The position numbers and the translations under genes are program-made. A model generated the notes under the pieces. It was given only the letters and a program-made list of their open reading frames with translations, was not told the origin of the DNA and did not search any database. This document shows, one piece after another, positions 5,501 to 12,478 of a DNA stretch of 13,045 nt. Origin of the DNA: Actinomycetota bacterium (GTDB lineage: Bacteria; Actinomycetota; Acidimicrobiia; Actinomarinales; Actinomarinaceae); the NCBI GenBank assembly GCA_027729925.1, contig JAQCEB010000023.1:1-13045 (forward strand), in the 5' to 3' direction. Each line of letters opens with the position of its first letter. Within the stretch, counting starts at the first letter, position 1.

Positions 5501-6568
5501 ATGTCAAAAGGGTTAGGAACAATTGCAATATTAGGATCTGGTGAAACTAGTCCAAACCTTGTAACAGTCCATAGAGAACTATTAAATAAGATCCCAAAAC
5601 CAAATGCCTATATTATTGACTCTCCTTTTGGATTCCAAGAAAATGCCGACTTGTTAGTAGATAAGTTAAAAAAGTTTTTCAATACAAGTATTGGACTAAA
5701 TATAAACTTAGCTTCCTTCAGAACGCTAGATGACTTAAATAAACCAAATTATTTTAAAGCTATAAAGGAACTTGAAAAAGCAAATTTTATATTTGCTGGA
5801 CCTGGAAGCCCTAGCTATGCAAGCAAAATGTGGGTGGGTAATCAATTCGAAAATTTATTAAAACAGCATCTACTGTCTGGTAAAAGCGCTATTTTCGCTA
5901 GTGCTGCTGCAGCAACACTAGGAAAATTCACTTTACCTGTATACGAGATTTATAAAGCTGGATACGAGCCTTACTGGGAAGATGGCATGTCACTTTTAAA
6001 TATTTATAATCTTAACTGCACAGTAATTCCACATTTTAACAACAGAGAAGGTGGTAATCATGACACAAGTTTCAGCTTTGTAGGTAAAAAAAGAATTGAA
6101 CTATTGATTAAACAAAATTATACAAACATATTGGGTGTTGACGAACATACTGCTCTTGTGATAGATGGTGAAAAAAATGTTTTCAAAGTACATGGAAAAG
6201 GAAACGTAACAATCATTAATAGAAACGAGCAAATAGTTTTTAAACCTGGAAGTGAATATAAATTAAAACTGATTCAAGATTTTTTAGATGACGTTGATGA
6301 AGATTTAAAAAATTTAGAAAGTAAAACTGATAATCAATCATCGTTAGATCTAGAAAAAACTATTGCGGATTTATTAATAGAAATTGAATATAGCAAAAAA
6401 AATAATGAAAGATTTGAATATATTATAAATGAATTAATAAAATTACGAATTCAATTAAGAAATGATAAAAAGTATGAGATTTCTGATTCAATTAGAAATC
6501 TTTTAGAAAATGCAAATATCGAGATATCAGACTTAAAAGATGACATTAAATGGATTATTAAGGACTAA
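5501..6568 (+). CDS. Peptidase S51/class I amidotransferase-like protein fused to a cysteinyl-tRNA-synthetase C-terminal-type domain
   Basis: 355 residues in two parts. Residues about 1-260 look like the peptidase S51 (cyanophycinase/dipeptidase E) and type 1 glutamine amidotransferase-like fold. Features are strand TIAILGSGETS (7-17), FIFAGPGSPSYA (96-107), the nucleophile-elbow region IFASAAAATLG (131-141, Ser134), the His-containing segment PHFNNREGGNHD (177-188) and DEHTALVID (214-222). The usual G-x-S-A-G-A elbow is changed to AxSAAAA, so catalysis is uncertain. After an acidic linker (about 262-290), residues 310-353 (LIKLRIQLRNDKKYEISDSIRNLLENANIEI, then a Trp351 tail) match the last segment of cysteinyl-tRNA synthetase, with its R..LR..K.Y..SD.IR..L...I.I.D....W pattern. 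The start is set by TATAAT six bases upstream. The 3' end overlaps pheA by 11 bases. Domain identity is by eye; the biological role is unknown. Confidence 0.75.
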   Translation: MSKGLGTIAILGSGETSPNLVTVHRELLNKIPKPNAYIIDSPFGFQENADLLVDKLKKFFNTSIGLNINLASFRTLDDLNKPNYFKAIKELEKANFIFAGPGSPSYASKMWVGNQFENLLKQHLLSGKSAIFASAAAATLGKFTLPVYEIYKAGYEPYWEDGMSLLNIYNLNCTVIPHFNNREGGNHDTSFSFVGKKRIELLIKQNYTNILGVDEHTALVIDGEKNVFKVHGKGNVTIINRNEQIVFKPGSEYKLKLIQDFLDDVDEDLKNLESKTDNQSSLDLEKTIADLLIEIEYSKKNNERFEYIINELIKLRIQLRNDKKYEISDSIRNLLENANIEISDLKDDIKWIIKD

Positions 6569-7376
6569 ATTTAGGATATAAACCTAGAATTTTAAACTCT
6601 TTTGAAACTTCAAGTATTTTATTAACAATTATTTCAAGCTCTGCAACATTTTTTAATTCAAAGTCAACGTAAAACTTATACTCCCAAGGTCTACCCAAAA
6701 TTGGACGAGACTCAAGTTTTGTTAAATTAATATTTAAAAGTTCAAATACATTTAAAGCTTTTAATAGTGACCCTGGTTTGTCATCAGAAATTAATACTGA
6801 GGAAACTTTATTTGGTTGATAATTTAAATTTGGTTGCATATCTCCAATTAATAAAAAACGTGTAAAATTTTCATCGTGATTTGATATTTTTTTCTTTAAA
6901 ATTTTAAATCTTTTGTCTTTCTCAAAATGACTACCTGCAATAGCAGCTACTGTAACATCTAACTCTTCAAGCAATTGAAAAACTCCTCCAGCTGTATCGA
7001 ATATGGGTATAAGTTCAAAATGATTTTTATTAAGATATTGATTACATTGTTGAAGAGCTTGCGGGTGTGATTTAACTTTTTTTATATTACCAATCTCTGA
7101 GTTAGGTAATCCAATTAGTGCATGGTCAATTTTTTTTATATATTCACCGAATATATTTAAATTACTTTCTATTAGTTCCTCATATGCTTCATTCACTGTT
7201 CCAGCAATGGAGTTTTCTACCGGAAGTAAACCATGGACTTTTTCTTTTTTTACAAATGAAATTAGTTCAGAGAAAGAACTGCAAGGGACAGACTCAACAT
7301 TTGGAAATAAATTGACTAAAAGTTCATACGAATACGAACCTATATCCCCTTGATAAGCAACTTTATAAATGTTCAC
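6558..7376 (-). CDS. pheA: Prephenate dehydratase (phenylalanine branch)
   Basis: 272 residues, a monofunctional prephenate dehydratase: prephenate to phenylpyruvate, cytoplasmic. The catalytic domain (1-180) shows YQGDIGSYS (8-16), LLPVENSIAGTVNEAYEEL (50-68), KSHPQALQQC (102-111), DTAGG (127-131) and the active-site NFTRFLLIG (170-178; Thr172-Arg173-Phe174). A C-terminal ACT domain (about 192-270) carries the PGSLL (201-205) and LESRPILGRPWEYKFYVDFE (221-240) signatures of phenylalanine binding, so feedback inhibition by Phe is expected. There is no fused chorismate mutase domain, so that activity must come from elsewhere. The start is GTG at 7376, with AAGG seven bases upstream inside the end of aroQ (14-base overlap). 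It is the last gene of the aro operon and meets the S51-like gene tail to tail with an 11-base overlap. Confidence 0.93.
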   Translation of the reverse strand: MNIYKVAYQGDIGSYSYELLVNLFPNVESVPCSSFSELISFVKKEKVHGLLPVENSIAGTVNEAYEELIESNLNIFGEYIKKIDHALIGLPNSEIGNIKKVKSHPQALQQCNQYLNKNHFELIPIFDTAGGVFQLLEELDVTVAAIAGSHFEKDKRFKILKKKISNHDENFTRFLLIGDMQPNLNYQPNKVSSVLISDDKPGSLLKALNVFELLNINLTKLESRPILGRPWEYKFYVDFELKNVAELEIIVNKILEVSKEFKILGLYPKFSP

Positions 7377-7803
7377 TGATATACCTTAAAGCTTCAAAAT
7401 ACCCTTGGATGCCTAATCCAACAAATGACTTTTCGCATAAGTCTTCAATTAAGTTAATCTTTCTAAAGCTTTCTCTATTATTTGGACTCGAAACGTGTAC
7501 TTCAACAACTTTATTATTCTGAATAAAAATACTTAATGCGTCCCTTAGAGCAATACTTGTATGCGTATAAGCTCCAGGATTAATTATGATCCAATTATTA
7601 TTCAATTTACTAAGTTTCTGTATGTACTGGACGAGCTCACCTTCAATGTTTGATTGAAAAATTTCTACATTGAAACCAAGCTTTTTAGCTGCTACATCAA
7701 AATCTTTAATTAAAGTTTCATAACTTGTAGAACCATAGATTTCAATTTCCCTAATTCCCAACATATTTAAATTTGGACCATTTATTAAACTTACATTATT
7801 CAA
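7363..7803 (-). CDS. aroQ: 3-dehydroquinate dehydratase, type II
   Basis: 146 residues. It is the type II dodecameric enzyme that dehydrates 3-dehydroquinate to 3-dehydroshikimate, step 3 of the shikimate pathway. Visible family features are LINGPNLNMLGIRE (6-19) with Arg18, IYGSTSYETL (22-31) with catalytic Tyr23, INPGAYTHTSIALRDAL (74-90) with Asn75 and His81, and VEVHVSSPNNRESFR (100-114) with catalytic His103. The start is chosen at a TTG (7803): it puts the conserved NGPNLN motif at residue 8, and GAGG lies nine bases upstream. The frame is open to 7818 but the extra residues are not family-like. It overlaps aroB by eight bases and pheA by 14. Identity is strong; only the rare TTG start is uncertain. 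Confidence 0.93.
   Translation of the reverse strand: MNNVSLINGPNLNMLGIREIEIYGSTSYETLIKDFDVAAKKLGFNVEIFQSNIEGELVQYIQKLSKLNNNWIIINPGAYTHTSIALRDALSIFIQNNKVVEVHVSSPNNRESFRKINLIEDLCEKSFVGLGIQGYFEALRYISEHL
7384..7387 (-). promoter_or_regulatory. Ribosome binding site of pheA
   Basis: AAGG on the minus strand, seven bases before the GTG at 7376, within the last codons of aroQ. It supports the GTG start. Confidence 0.5.
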
Positions 7804-8794
7804 AATCCAAAACCTCAAATATCATATCTAAACTAATTTCCTTAATAATCGGTGCAGAAAGTTTAGATAGTAGAACGATATCAACACTCGAAGATCTAGC
7901 TTTTTTATCATTCTGCAATGCAGTTATAAGCTTTTCTTTTTTATTTTTGAATTTATATTTTGTATCTAAATTTAGTTTATTAATTAATTCTACATATTGG
8001 TTTAGTAATGAATTTTCTAAGTTAAGAATCTTGTTAGAAAGAATTAATTCATAGTAAATTCCAGCAGCTATAGCTTCACCGTGTGACAATGTATAATTTG
8101 AGTCAAACTCAATTAAATGGCCAATCGTATGACCAAAATTCAGTAACTTTCTAACTCCACTCTCGTATAAATCTTTATTAACTATTTCCACTTTTATTTT
8201 TATACCTTTTTTTATTAGTTCATTTGAGAGTTTATAAGTTTGAGCTTGAAATATGTCTGTAAACAATTTATCGTCTGCAATTAACCCGTGTTTTATTAAT
8301 TCAATTAAACCTTCTTTATAAATTTTTTCTGGGAGAGTATCTAATAGCTGAAAACAAATAATAACTTCTTGTGGAAGAGAAATAGTACCTATTTGATTTT
8401 TACCAAATTCATTATTAAAACCATTTTTTCCTCCATGAGCAGCATCAACCATTCCAAGAAGTGTTGAAGGTATCAAAGAATAAGTAATGCCTCTCTTAAA
8501 AGTGCTACAAGCAAATGCAGCTGTATCTAATAATACTCCTCCACCAATAATGAGAACTTTAGATGATCTATCTAATCCATTTTCAAATAAGATATTCCAA
8601 ATATTCTCAACTAACTTTAAGTTTTTTTCTCCTTCAGTAACTGATAAATAAGCAACTTTATGATTAACATAATTTTCAATTTCTAAATATGAAAGATTGG
8701 AATCAATAAGTATTAAGGTTGAGTTGTATTCGCTTGCATTCAAGTTTATATACAACTCTTCACTTTTGTTAAAGTAAATTAATTCAGTATTCAT
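7796..8794 (-). CDS. aroB: 3-dehydroquinate synthase
   Basis: 332 residues, slightly short for the family (about 350-370). It converts DAHP to 3-dehydroquinate with NAD and a divalent metal, step 2 of the pathway. Landmarks are the NAD-binding GGGVLLDTAAFACSTFKRG (84-102), PSTLLGMVDAAHGGKNGFN (109-127; classic VDSSVGGKTxVN), KNQIGTISLP (132-141), GLIELIKHGLIADD (162-175, metal ligand Glu165) and LLNFGHTIGHLIE (217-229, His222) followed by LSHGEAIAAGI (236-246, His238). The ATG directly follows the aroK stop with no gap, and AGGG six bases upstream lies within the last aroK codons. It overlaps aroQ by eight bases. The shortness seems to come from a compact N-terminal domain rather than truncation, since all motifs are present. 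Confidence 0.94.
   Translation of the reverse strand: MNTELIYFNKSEELYINLNASEYNSTLILIDSNLSYLEIENYVNHKVAYLSVTEGEKNLKLVENIWNILFENGLDRSSKVLIIGGGVLLDTAAFACSTFKRGITYSLIPSTLLGMVDAAHGGKNGFNNEFGKNQIGTISLPQEVIICFQLLDTLPEKIYKEGLIELIKHGLIADDKLFTDIFQAQTYKLSNELIKKGIKIKVEIVNKDLYESGVRKLLNFGHTIGHLIEFDSNYTLSHGEAIAAGIYYELILSNKILNLENSLLNQYVELINKLNLDTKYKFKNKKEKLITALQNDKKARSSSVDIVLLSKLSAPIIKEISLDMIFEVLDFE
7813..7816 (-). promoter_or_regulatory. Ribosome binding site of aroQ
   Basis: GAGG on the minus strand, nine bases before the TTG at 7803, inside the end of aroB. It supports the choice of TTG as start. Confidence 0.45.
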
Positions 8795-9286
8795 TTATAT
8801 CCCTAGTAGTTCTGTAATTTTTTTTTCACATTTTAATAAATCTCTTGCATCTAAAATCGTATTTAACTTTTGATAACTTTCTACTCTTTTGATAAATATT
8901 GATTGAAGTTCAGCTTTACCAAGCTTAACAAGTGGTCTATCAGATTTTTCAATAAAGTTCCATAATGTTTCAAAATCATTTTTTAGATATATTGATGTTC
9001 CTGAATCAATTAAAGCCCTTAATATATTCGTATTCTCAATTGATCCTCCTCCTAGGGAAAATAATTGCGGCTTTTTAAAAAATTCAAAAAAGACCTCTTC
9101 TTCGATTTCTCTAAAGTAACTTTCACCTTTATTATTGAAAATTTCCGTAATATCTCCATATCTATTTTCTATTATTGAGTCGAGGTCATAACCAAAAACT
9201 TTGTGTTTAGATATTAAATTGTTTAAAATAGTTGATTTACCTGACCCCATAAATCCACATAAATAATAAGTCTTATTCGGACTCAT
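8795..9286 (-). CDS. aroK: Shikimate kinase
   Basis: 163 residues, a P-loop kinase that phosphorylates shikimate at O3, step 5 of the pathway. Walker A GFMGSGKST is at 11-19. The shikimate-binding YDLDSIIE (33-40; family FDxDxxIE, Asp36), GESYFREIEEE (54-64, Arg59) and SLGGGSI (77-83) follow, and the lid arginine is in SDRPLVKLG (115-123, Arg117). The start at ATG 9286 is preferred because the family begins a few residues before the first strand. The frame continues to 9325 but would only add residues overlapping aroC. It overlaps the aroC stop by 14 bases and abuts aroB exactly. Similar gluconate kinases lack the SLGGG/RE combination seen here. Confidence 0.94.
   Translation of the reverse strand: MSPNKTYYLCGFMGSGKSTILNNLISKHKVFGYDLDSIIENRYGDITEIFNNKGESYFREIEEEVFFEFFKKPQLFSLGGGSIENTNILRALIDSGTSIYLKNDFETLWNFIEKSDRPLVKLGKAELQSIFIKRVESYQKLNTILDARDLLKCEKKITELLGI
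8801..8804 (-). promoter_or_regulatory. Ribosome binding site of aroB
   Basis: AGGG on the minus strand, six bases before the ATG at 8794, embedded in the last aroK codons. Confidence 0.45.
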
Positions 9287-10454
9287 ACAGCATTTTCCAT
9301 TTTTTATTTTGCATATAAAAGTCATCTACATTAATTTTTCTTAAACTAACTACTCTTGGCTCTATTTCTTCCTTGGAATCACCACCTATTTTCTCTAAAA
9401 GTGCATTTAATAAATCAACTGCTACTACGCTCTCAAATATTGGTACTGCTCTTGGAACAGCACAAGTATCAGATCTCTCATATACAGTCTCTGTTTCAAC
9501 TTTATTTGCTAGATCTACACTCTTAATTGGAGTTAATGTGGTACTAATTGGTTTTAAGTAAGAAGTAATGACTATTGGTTCACCAGTTGACATTCCCCCC
9601 TCAATTCCACCTAAGTTGTTTGTTAATCTGCCAATTTGTTTGTTTTCGAGAATAATTTGGTCTTGAACTTCAGTTCCTCTTTGTTTAGATGCTGCAACTC
9701 CATTACCTATTTCAACTGCCTTTACACTTTGAACTGACATTATGGAAAATGCTAATTGAGCATCTAATTTTCTGTCATATTGAATAAAACTCCCACAAGC
9801 TGGTGGGAAATTAATCGCTATACATGTAATGGCTCCTCCGAGGGTGTCTTTGTTCTTTCTTGCTGATAATATTTCTTTTTTCATTAATTCTGATGTTTGT
9901 TCATCAGGACATGAAACTTCTGAATCCTCAATTTTGTTAATTATGTCTGAAATATTTGATATATCTAATTTTTGTAATTCTTGATTTCCAATCGCAGATA
10001 CGTAACCAATAATATTTATATCAAGTTGATTTAAAATTTGTGTAGCAATAGCACCTACAGCGCATCTAATTGCAGTTTCTCTTGCGCTTGCACGTTCTAA
10101 AGTTATTCGTATATCTTTATGACTGTACTTATATGTACCAACTAAATCTGCATGTCCTGGTCTTGGAATCACGAATGGCTCAATTTCTCTATCTTTCCAG
10201 TTCTTCCAATCTAGATTTTTTATTTTTATAGATATTGGTCCACCAGTTGTTAAATTATTTACAACACCGGATGTTATATAAACTTGATCTTTTTCGATGT
10301 TCATCCTGCCACCAGATCCAAGAGTTTTTTGACGTCTTGAGAGAACTTTATCTATAAAATCTTTTGTTACGGAAAAGTTTGAAGGCAATCCTTCAATGAT
10401 TGCTGTTAACTCTGGACCGTGGCTTTCACCTGCTGTAATATATCTAATTCTCAT
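9273..10454 (-). CDS. aroC: Chorismate synthase
   Basis: 393 residues, the usual length. It converts EPSP to chorismate using reduced FMN as a non-consumed cofactor, step 7 of the pathway. The three family signatures are present: GESHGPELTAIIEGLP (9-24), ERASARETAIRCAVGAIA (119-136) and the C-terminal RSDTCAVPRAVP (about 327-338). LGSGGRMNIE (45-54), RPGHADLVGTYKY (97-109) and GGIEGGMSTGEPIVI (about 281-295) also match. Ribosome site GAGAGG is seven bases before the ATG at 10454, inside the end of aroE (11-base overlap). Reduced FMN must come from a separate flavin reductase unless the enzyme is bifunctional; the FMN reductase-like gene at 1103-1651 is one possible source in this window, but that is speculation. 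Confidence 0.96.
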   Translation of the reverse strand: MRIRYITAGESHGPELTAIIEGLPSNFSVTKDFIDKVLSRRQKTLGSGGRMNIEKDQVYITSGVVNNLTTGGPISIKIKNLDWKNWKDREIEPFVIPRPGHADLVGTYKYSHKDIRITLERASARETAIRCAVGAIATQILNQLDINIIGYVSAIGNQELQKLDISNISDIINKIEDSEVSCPDEQTSELMKKEILSARKNKDTLGGAITCIAINFPPACGSFIQYDRKLDAQLAFSIMSVQSVKAVEIGNGVAASKQRGTEVQDQIILENKQIGRLTNNLGGIEGGMSTGEPIVITSYLKPISTTLTPIKSVDLANKVETETVYERSDTCAVPRAVPIFESVVAVDLLNALLEKIGGDSKEEIEPRVVSLRKINVDDFYMQNKKWKMLYESE

Positions 10455-11238
10455 TACTTAACCTCTCTTTTATTTTATTAAAAACATCATCAAAAATAAC
10501 GCCTTTACTTGTCCAAATATTAAAAGAAGCTATAGCTTGTGCTATTAACATGGTTAAGCCATCGACACATAGAACATTTTTTTCAAATCTATTATTTGTA
10601 AATATATTTGATCCGTACCCTAGTGAAAAAAACACTTGTAAATTTTTAAATTTTTCATGAGGTATTGGCAATGTTTGATCAGCATATGGAGGCATGCCAA
10701 TTGGAGTTGTATTTATTAAAACATCAATTTCATCAGCTATAGAATCTATTTGTGAATATTGAATCGTATTCTCATCATTTTGTCTTGAGGCAACATGAAT
10801 ATTATTACTAACTGAAAACATATACTGAAGCATTTTTGATGTTCCACCAGATCCAAGAATTAAAATATTTTTATTTACAAAATCTAAATCAAAAGATTGA
10901 ACTGTTTGATTTATTCCAATTATATCTGTATTTGTTGCGATTAAATTATCTGGCAAATTACACACAGTATTAATTGCTTTGATTTCATGAGAATCCTCAT
11001 CAAGCTCGTGTGAACTTTCTTCATTAATCAGCTTGTAAATTAATGATTTAAAAGGAACTGTTATGTTATATCCATCAAAATTTTTATTGATATCTTTTAA
11101 AAAAGTTTTATTTATTTCATTTACTACTATTTTTTCATATTCAATACTTAAATTACATATAGATGCCAGAAATGAATGAATTATTGGTGAGTAAGTTCTC
11201 TTTAAAGGCCAACCCAAAATTCCAAGTTTATAATTCAT
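10444..11238 (-). CDS. aroE: Shikimate dehydrogenase (NADP+)
   Basis: 264 residues, the expected length. It reduces 3-dehydroshikimate to shikimate, step 4. The N-terminal substrate domain has LGWPLKRTYSPIIHSFL (8-24), where the usual HSxSP is RTYSP (Ser17 kept, first Ser replaced by Thr15), and YNITVPFK (57-64) with catalytic Lys64. NTDIIG (103-108) gives the partner Asp105. The NADP domain has the glycine loop ILGSGGTS (127-134) and NTTPIGMPP (176-184). DGLTMLIAQAIASFNIW (226-242) contains the conserved Gln234 region. The start ATG at 11238 places GILGWP at residue 6 and overlaps aroA by 11 bases. In-frame TTG (11250) and GTG (11247) codons upstream are less likely. Confidence 0.93.
   Translation of the reverse strand: MNYKLGILGWPLKRTYSPIIHSFLASICNLSIEYEKIVVNEINKTFLKDINKNFDGYNITVPFKSLIYKLINEESSHELDEDSHEIKAINTVCNLPDNLIATNTDIIGINQTVQSFDLDFVNKNILILGSGGTSKMLQYMFSVSNNIHVASRQNDENTIQYSQIDSIADEIDVLINTTPIGMPPYADQTLPIPHEKFKNLQVFFSLGYGSNIFTNNRFEKNVLCVDGLTMLIAQAIASFNIWTSKGVIFDDVFNKIKERLSNEN
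10462..10467 (-). promoter_or_regulatory. Ribosome binding site of aroC
   Basis: GAGAGG on the minus strand, seven bases before the ATG at 10454, inside aroE. It is the clearest Shine-Dalgarno sequence in the window and contrasts with the promoter-proximal genes, which lack one. Confidence 0.6.
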
Positions 11239-12478
11239 AGTTAGCACCAATTAATCTCAAGTTGTCAAAAAAACTTGGATAAGAGTCTGAAATACAATCT
11301 ATATTGTTTGGAATAATACCTTTATTAATACATATATTGGCAACCACGGCTGTCATAGCAATTCTGTGATCGCCGTATGTGTTAACAGTTCCTTCATTCA
11401 ATTTTTGAGCTCCAATTATTTCGAATCCATCTTCATAGACTTTTATAGCACCACCTAATTGTGTAACAAATTCAGCCATAGCTGAAATTCTGTCTGATTC
11501 TTTAACTCTTAGTTCATCTGCACCAGTCACTTTAGTTTTTCCTGTTGCCTGAGAAGCTAATAATGTAAATATTGGAAATTCATCTACCATATCAGCAACT
11601 TCAGAGCTATCAATATTAACTCCAACTAGCTCAGATTTTGAAACTACTATATCTCCAACAGGTTCATTTTGAATTATTTGTAAATTTTTAATTGATATAT
11701 TGGCATTCATTTTCTTTAAAGTTTTGATAAACCCAATTCTTCTTTCATTTAACAATATATTTTTAAGGATTAATTTATCGGAAACAAGAACACCAATTGC
11801 TAATAAAAAAGCAGCAGATGAAGGATCTCCAGGCACATTATAATTTATTGGGTTCAAAATATTTACTGGTTGAATAGTAATTGAATTTCCGAGCCTAAAA
11901 GATTTGACCCCAGAGTGATCTCTAGTTGCAATTACTTCAGAAATGGTAGTAGGAAAATTTTTGTGATATAAAGCTGCTAAAAGTAGAGCACTTTTTACTT
12001 GTGCACTAGGTTTAGTAGTTGTAATTGCTTCAAATTCATAATCAGACGGAAATATTTTTACAGGTAATTTATCGTTTTCAGAAATTATTTTTGCTCCCAT
12101 GGCATTTAATGGTTCTATAATTCTTTTCATAGGGCGTCTTTTTAATTGATCAGTACCATTAAGTTGGGTTTCAAAATTTTGTTTAGACAATAATCCTATT
12201 AATAGGCGTGCAGTCGTTCCTGAGCTCAATGCGTTAAGTTCTGTAGTTGGTTTATTTAATCCGTTTAAACCTACTCCTTCCACCTCAAATGTATTTAAAT
12301 CTTTTTCGATTATTTCTACTCCTAGTTCTTTAAATATACCAATAGTTGCTTTTGTATCCCCTGAATTGAGCAAGTTCGTCATTTTTGATTTACCTTCAGC
12401 AATAGCAGAAAACATAATACATCTATGTGATAAGGATTTATCACCCACAAGCTCAAGTTCACCACCAATGTTTTGCAC
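11228..12478 (-). CDS. aroA: 3-phosphoshikimate 1-carboxyvinyltransferase (EPSP synthase)
   Basis: 416 residues from a GTG start. It transfers enolpyruvate from PEP to shikimate-3-phosphate, step 6. Landmarks are VGDKSLSHR (11-19; family PGDKSISHR), LSSGTTARLL (84-93; family GNSGTTxRLL or GNAGTAMR), RRPMKRIIEPL (114-124), SAQVKSALLLAAL (158-170), VADMVDEFPIFTLLAS (294-309, catalytic Asp), DELRVKESDRISAMA (321-335), NTYGDHRIAM (366-375) and DSYPSFFDNL (398-407). The start is taken as GTG 12478: its G is the last base of the tyrA stop, AAAGGA lies ten bases upstream, and the family N-terminus follows. A longer frame to 12526 would overlap tyrA by 49 bases without adding family residues. The Asn-to-Ser change in the PEP loop and the unusual TRDHSGVKSFRLG are noted separately. 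Confidence 0.95.
   Translation of the reverse strand: MQNIGGELELVGDKSLSHRCIMFSAIAEGKSKMTNLLNSGDTKATIGIFKELGVEIIEKDLNTFEVEGVGLNGLNKPTTELNALSSGTTARLLIGLLSKQNFETQLNGTDQLKRRPMKRIIEPLNAMGAKIISENDKLPVKIFPSDYEFEAITTTKPSAQVKSALLLAALYHKNFPTTISEVIATRDHSGVKSFRLGNSITIQPVNILNPINYNVPGDPSSAAFLLAIGVLVSDKLILKNILLNERRIGFIKTLKKMNANISIKNLQIIQNEPVGDIVVSKSELVGVNIDSSEVADMVDEFPIFTLLASQATGKTKVTGADELRVKESDRISAMAEFVTQLGGAIKVYEDGFEIIGAQKLNEGTVNTYGDHRIAMTAVVANICINKGIIPNNIDCISDSYPSFFDNLRLIGANYEL

Noticed and set aside
7773..8054. Plus-strand ORF of 93 codons opposite aroB/aroQ.
   Set aside because: It lies entirely opposite well-supported aroB and aroQ sequence and resembles no family; it is a shadow frame. The same holds for plus-strand frames at 7118-7315, 9373-9561, 12366-12563 and 12794-12991, and the frame at 777-974 inside plsC.
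9287..9325. Longer aroK start at 9325.
   Set aside because: The extra 13 residues are read antisense-free but within the aroC C-terminus and lie before the usual shikimate kinase N-terminus; ATG 9286 fits better.
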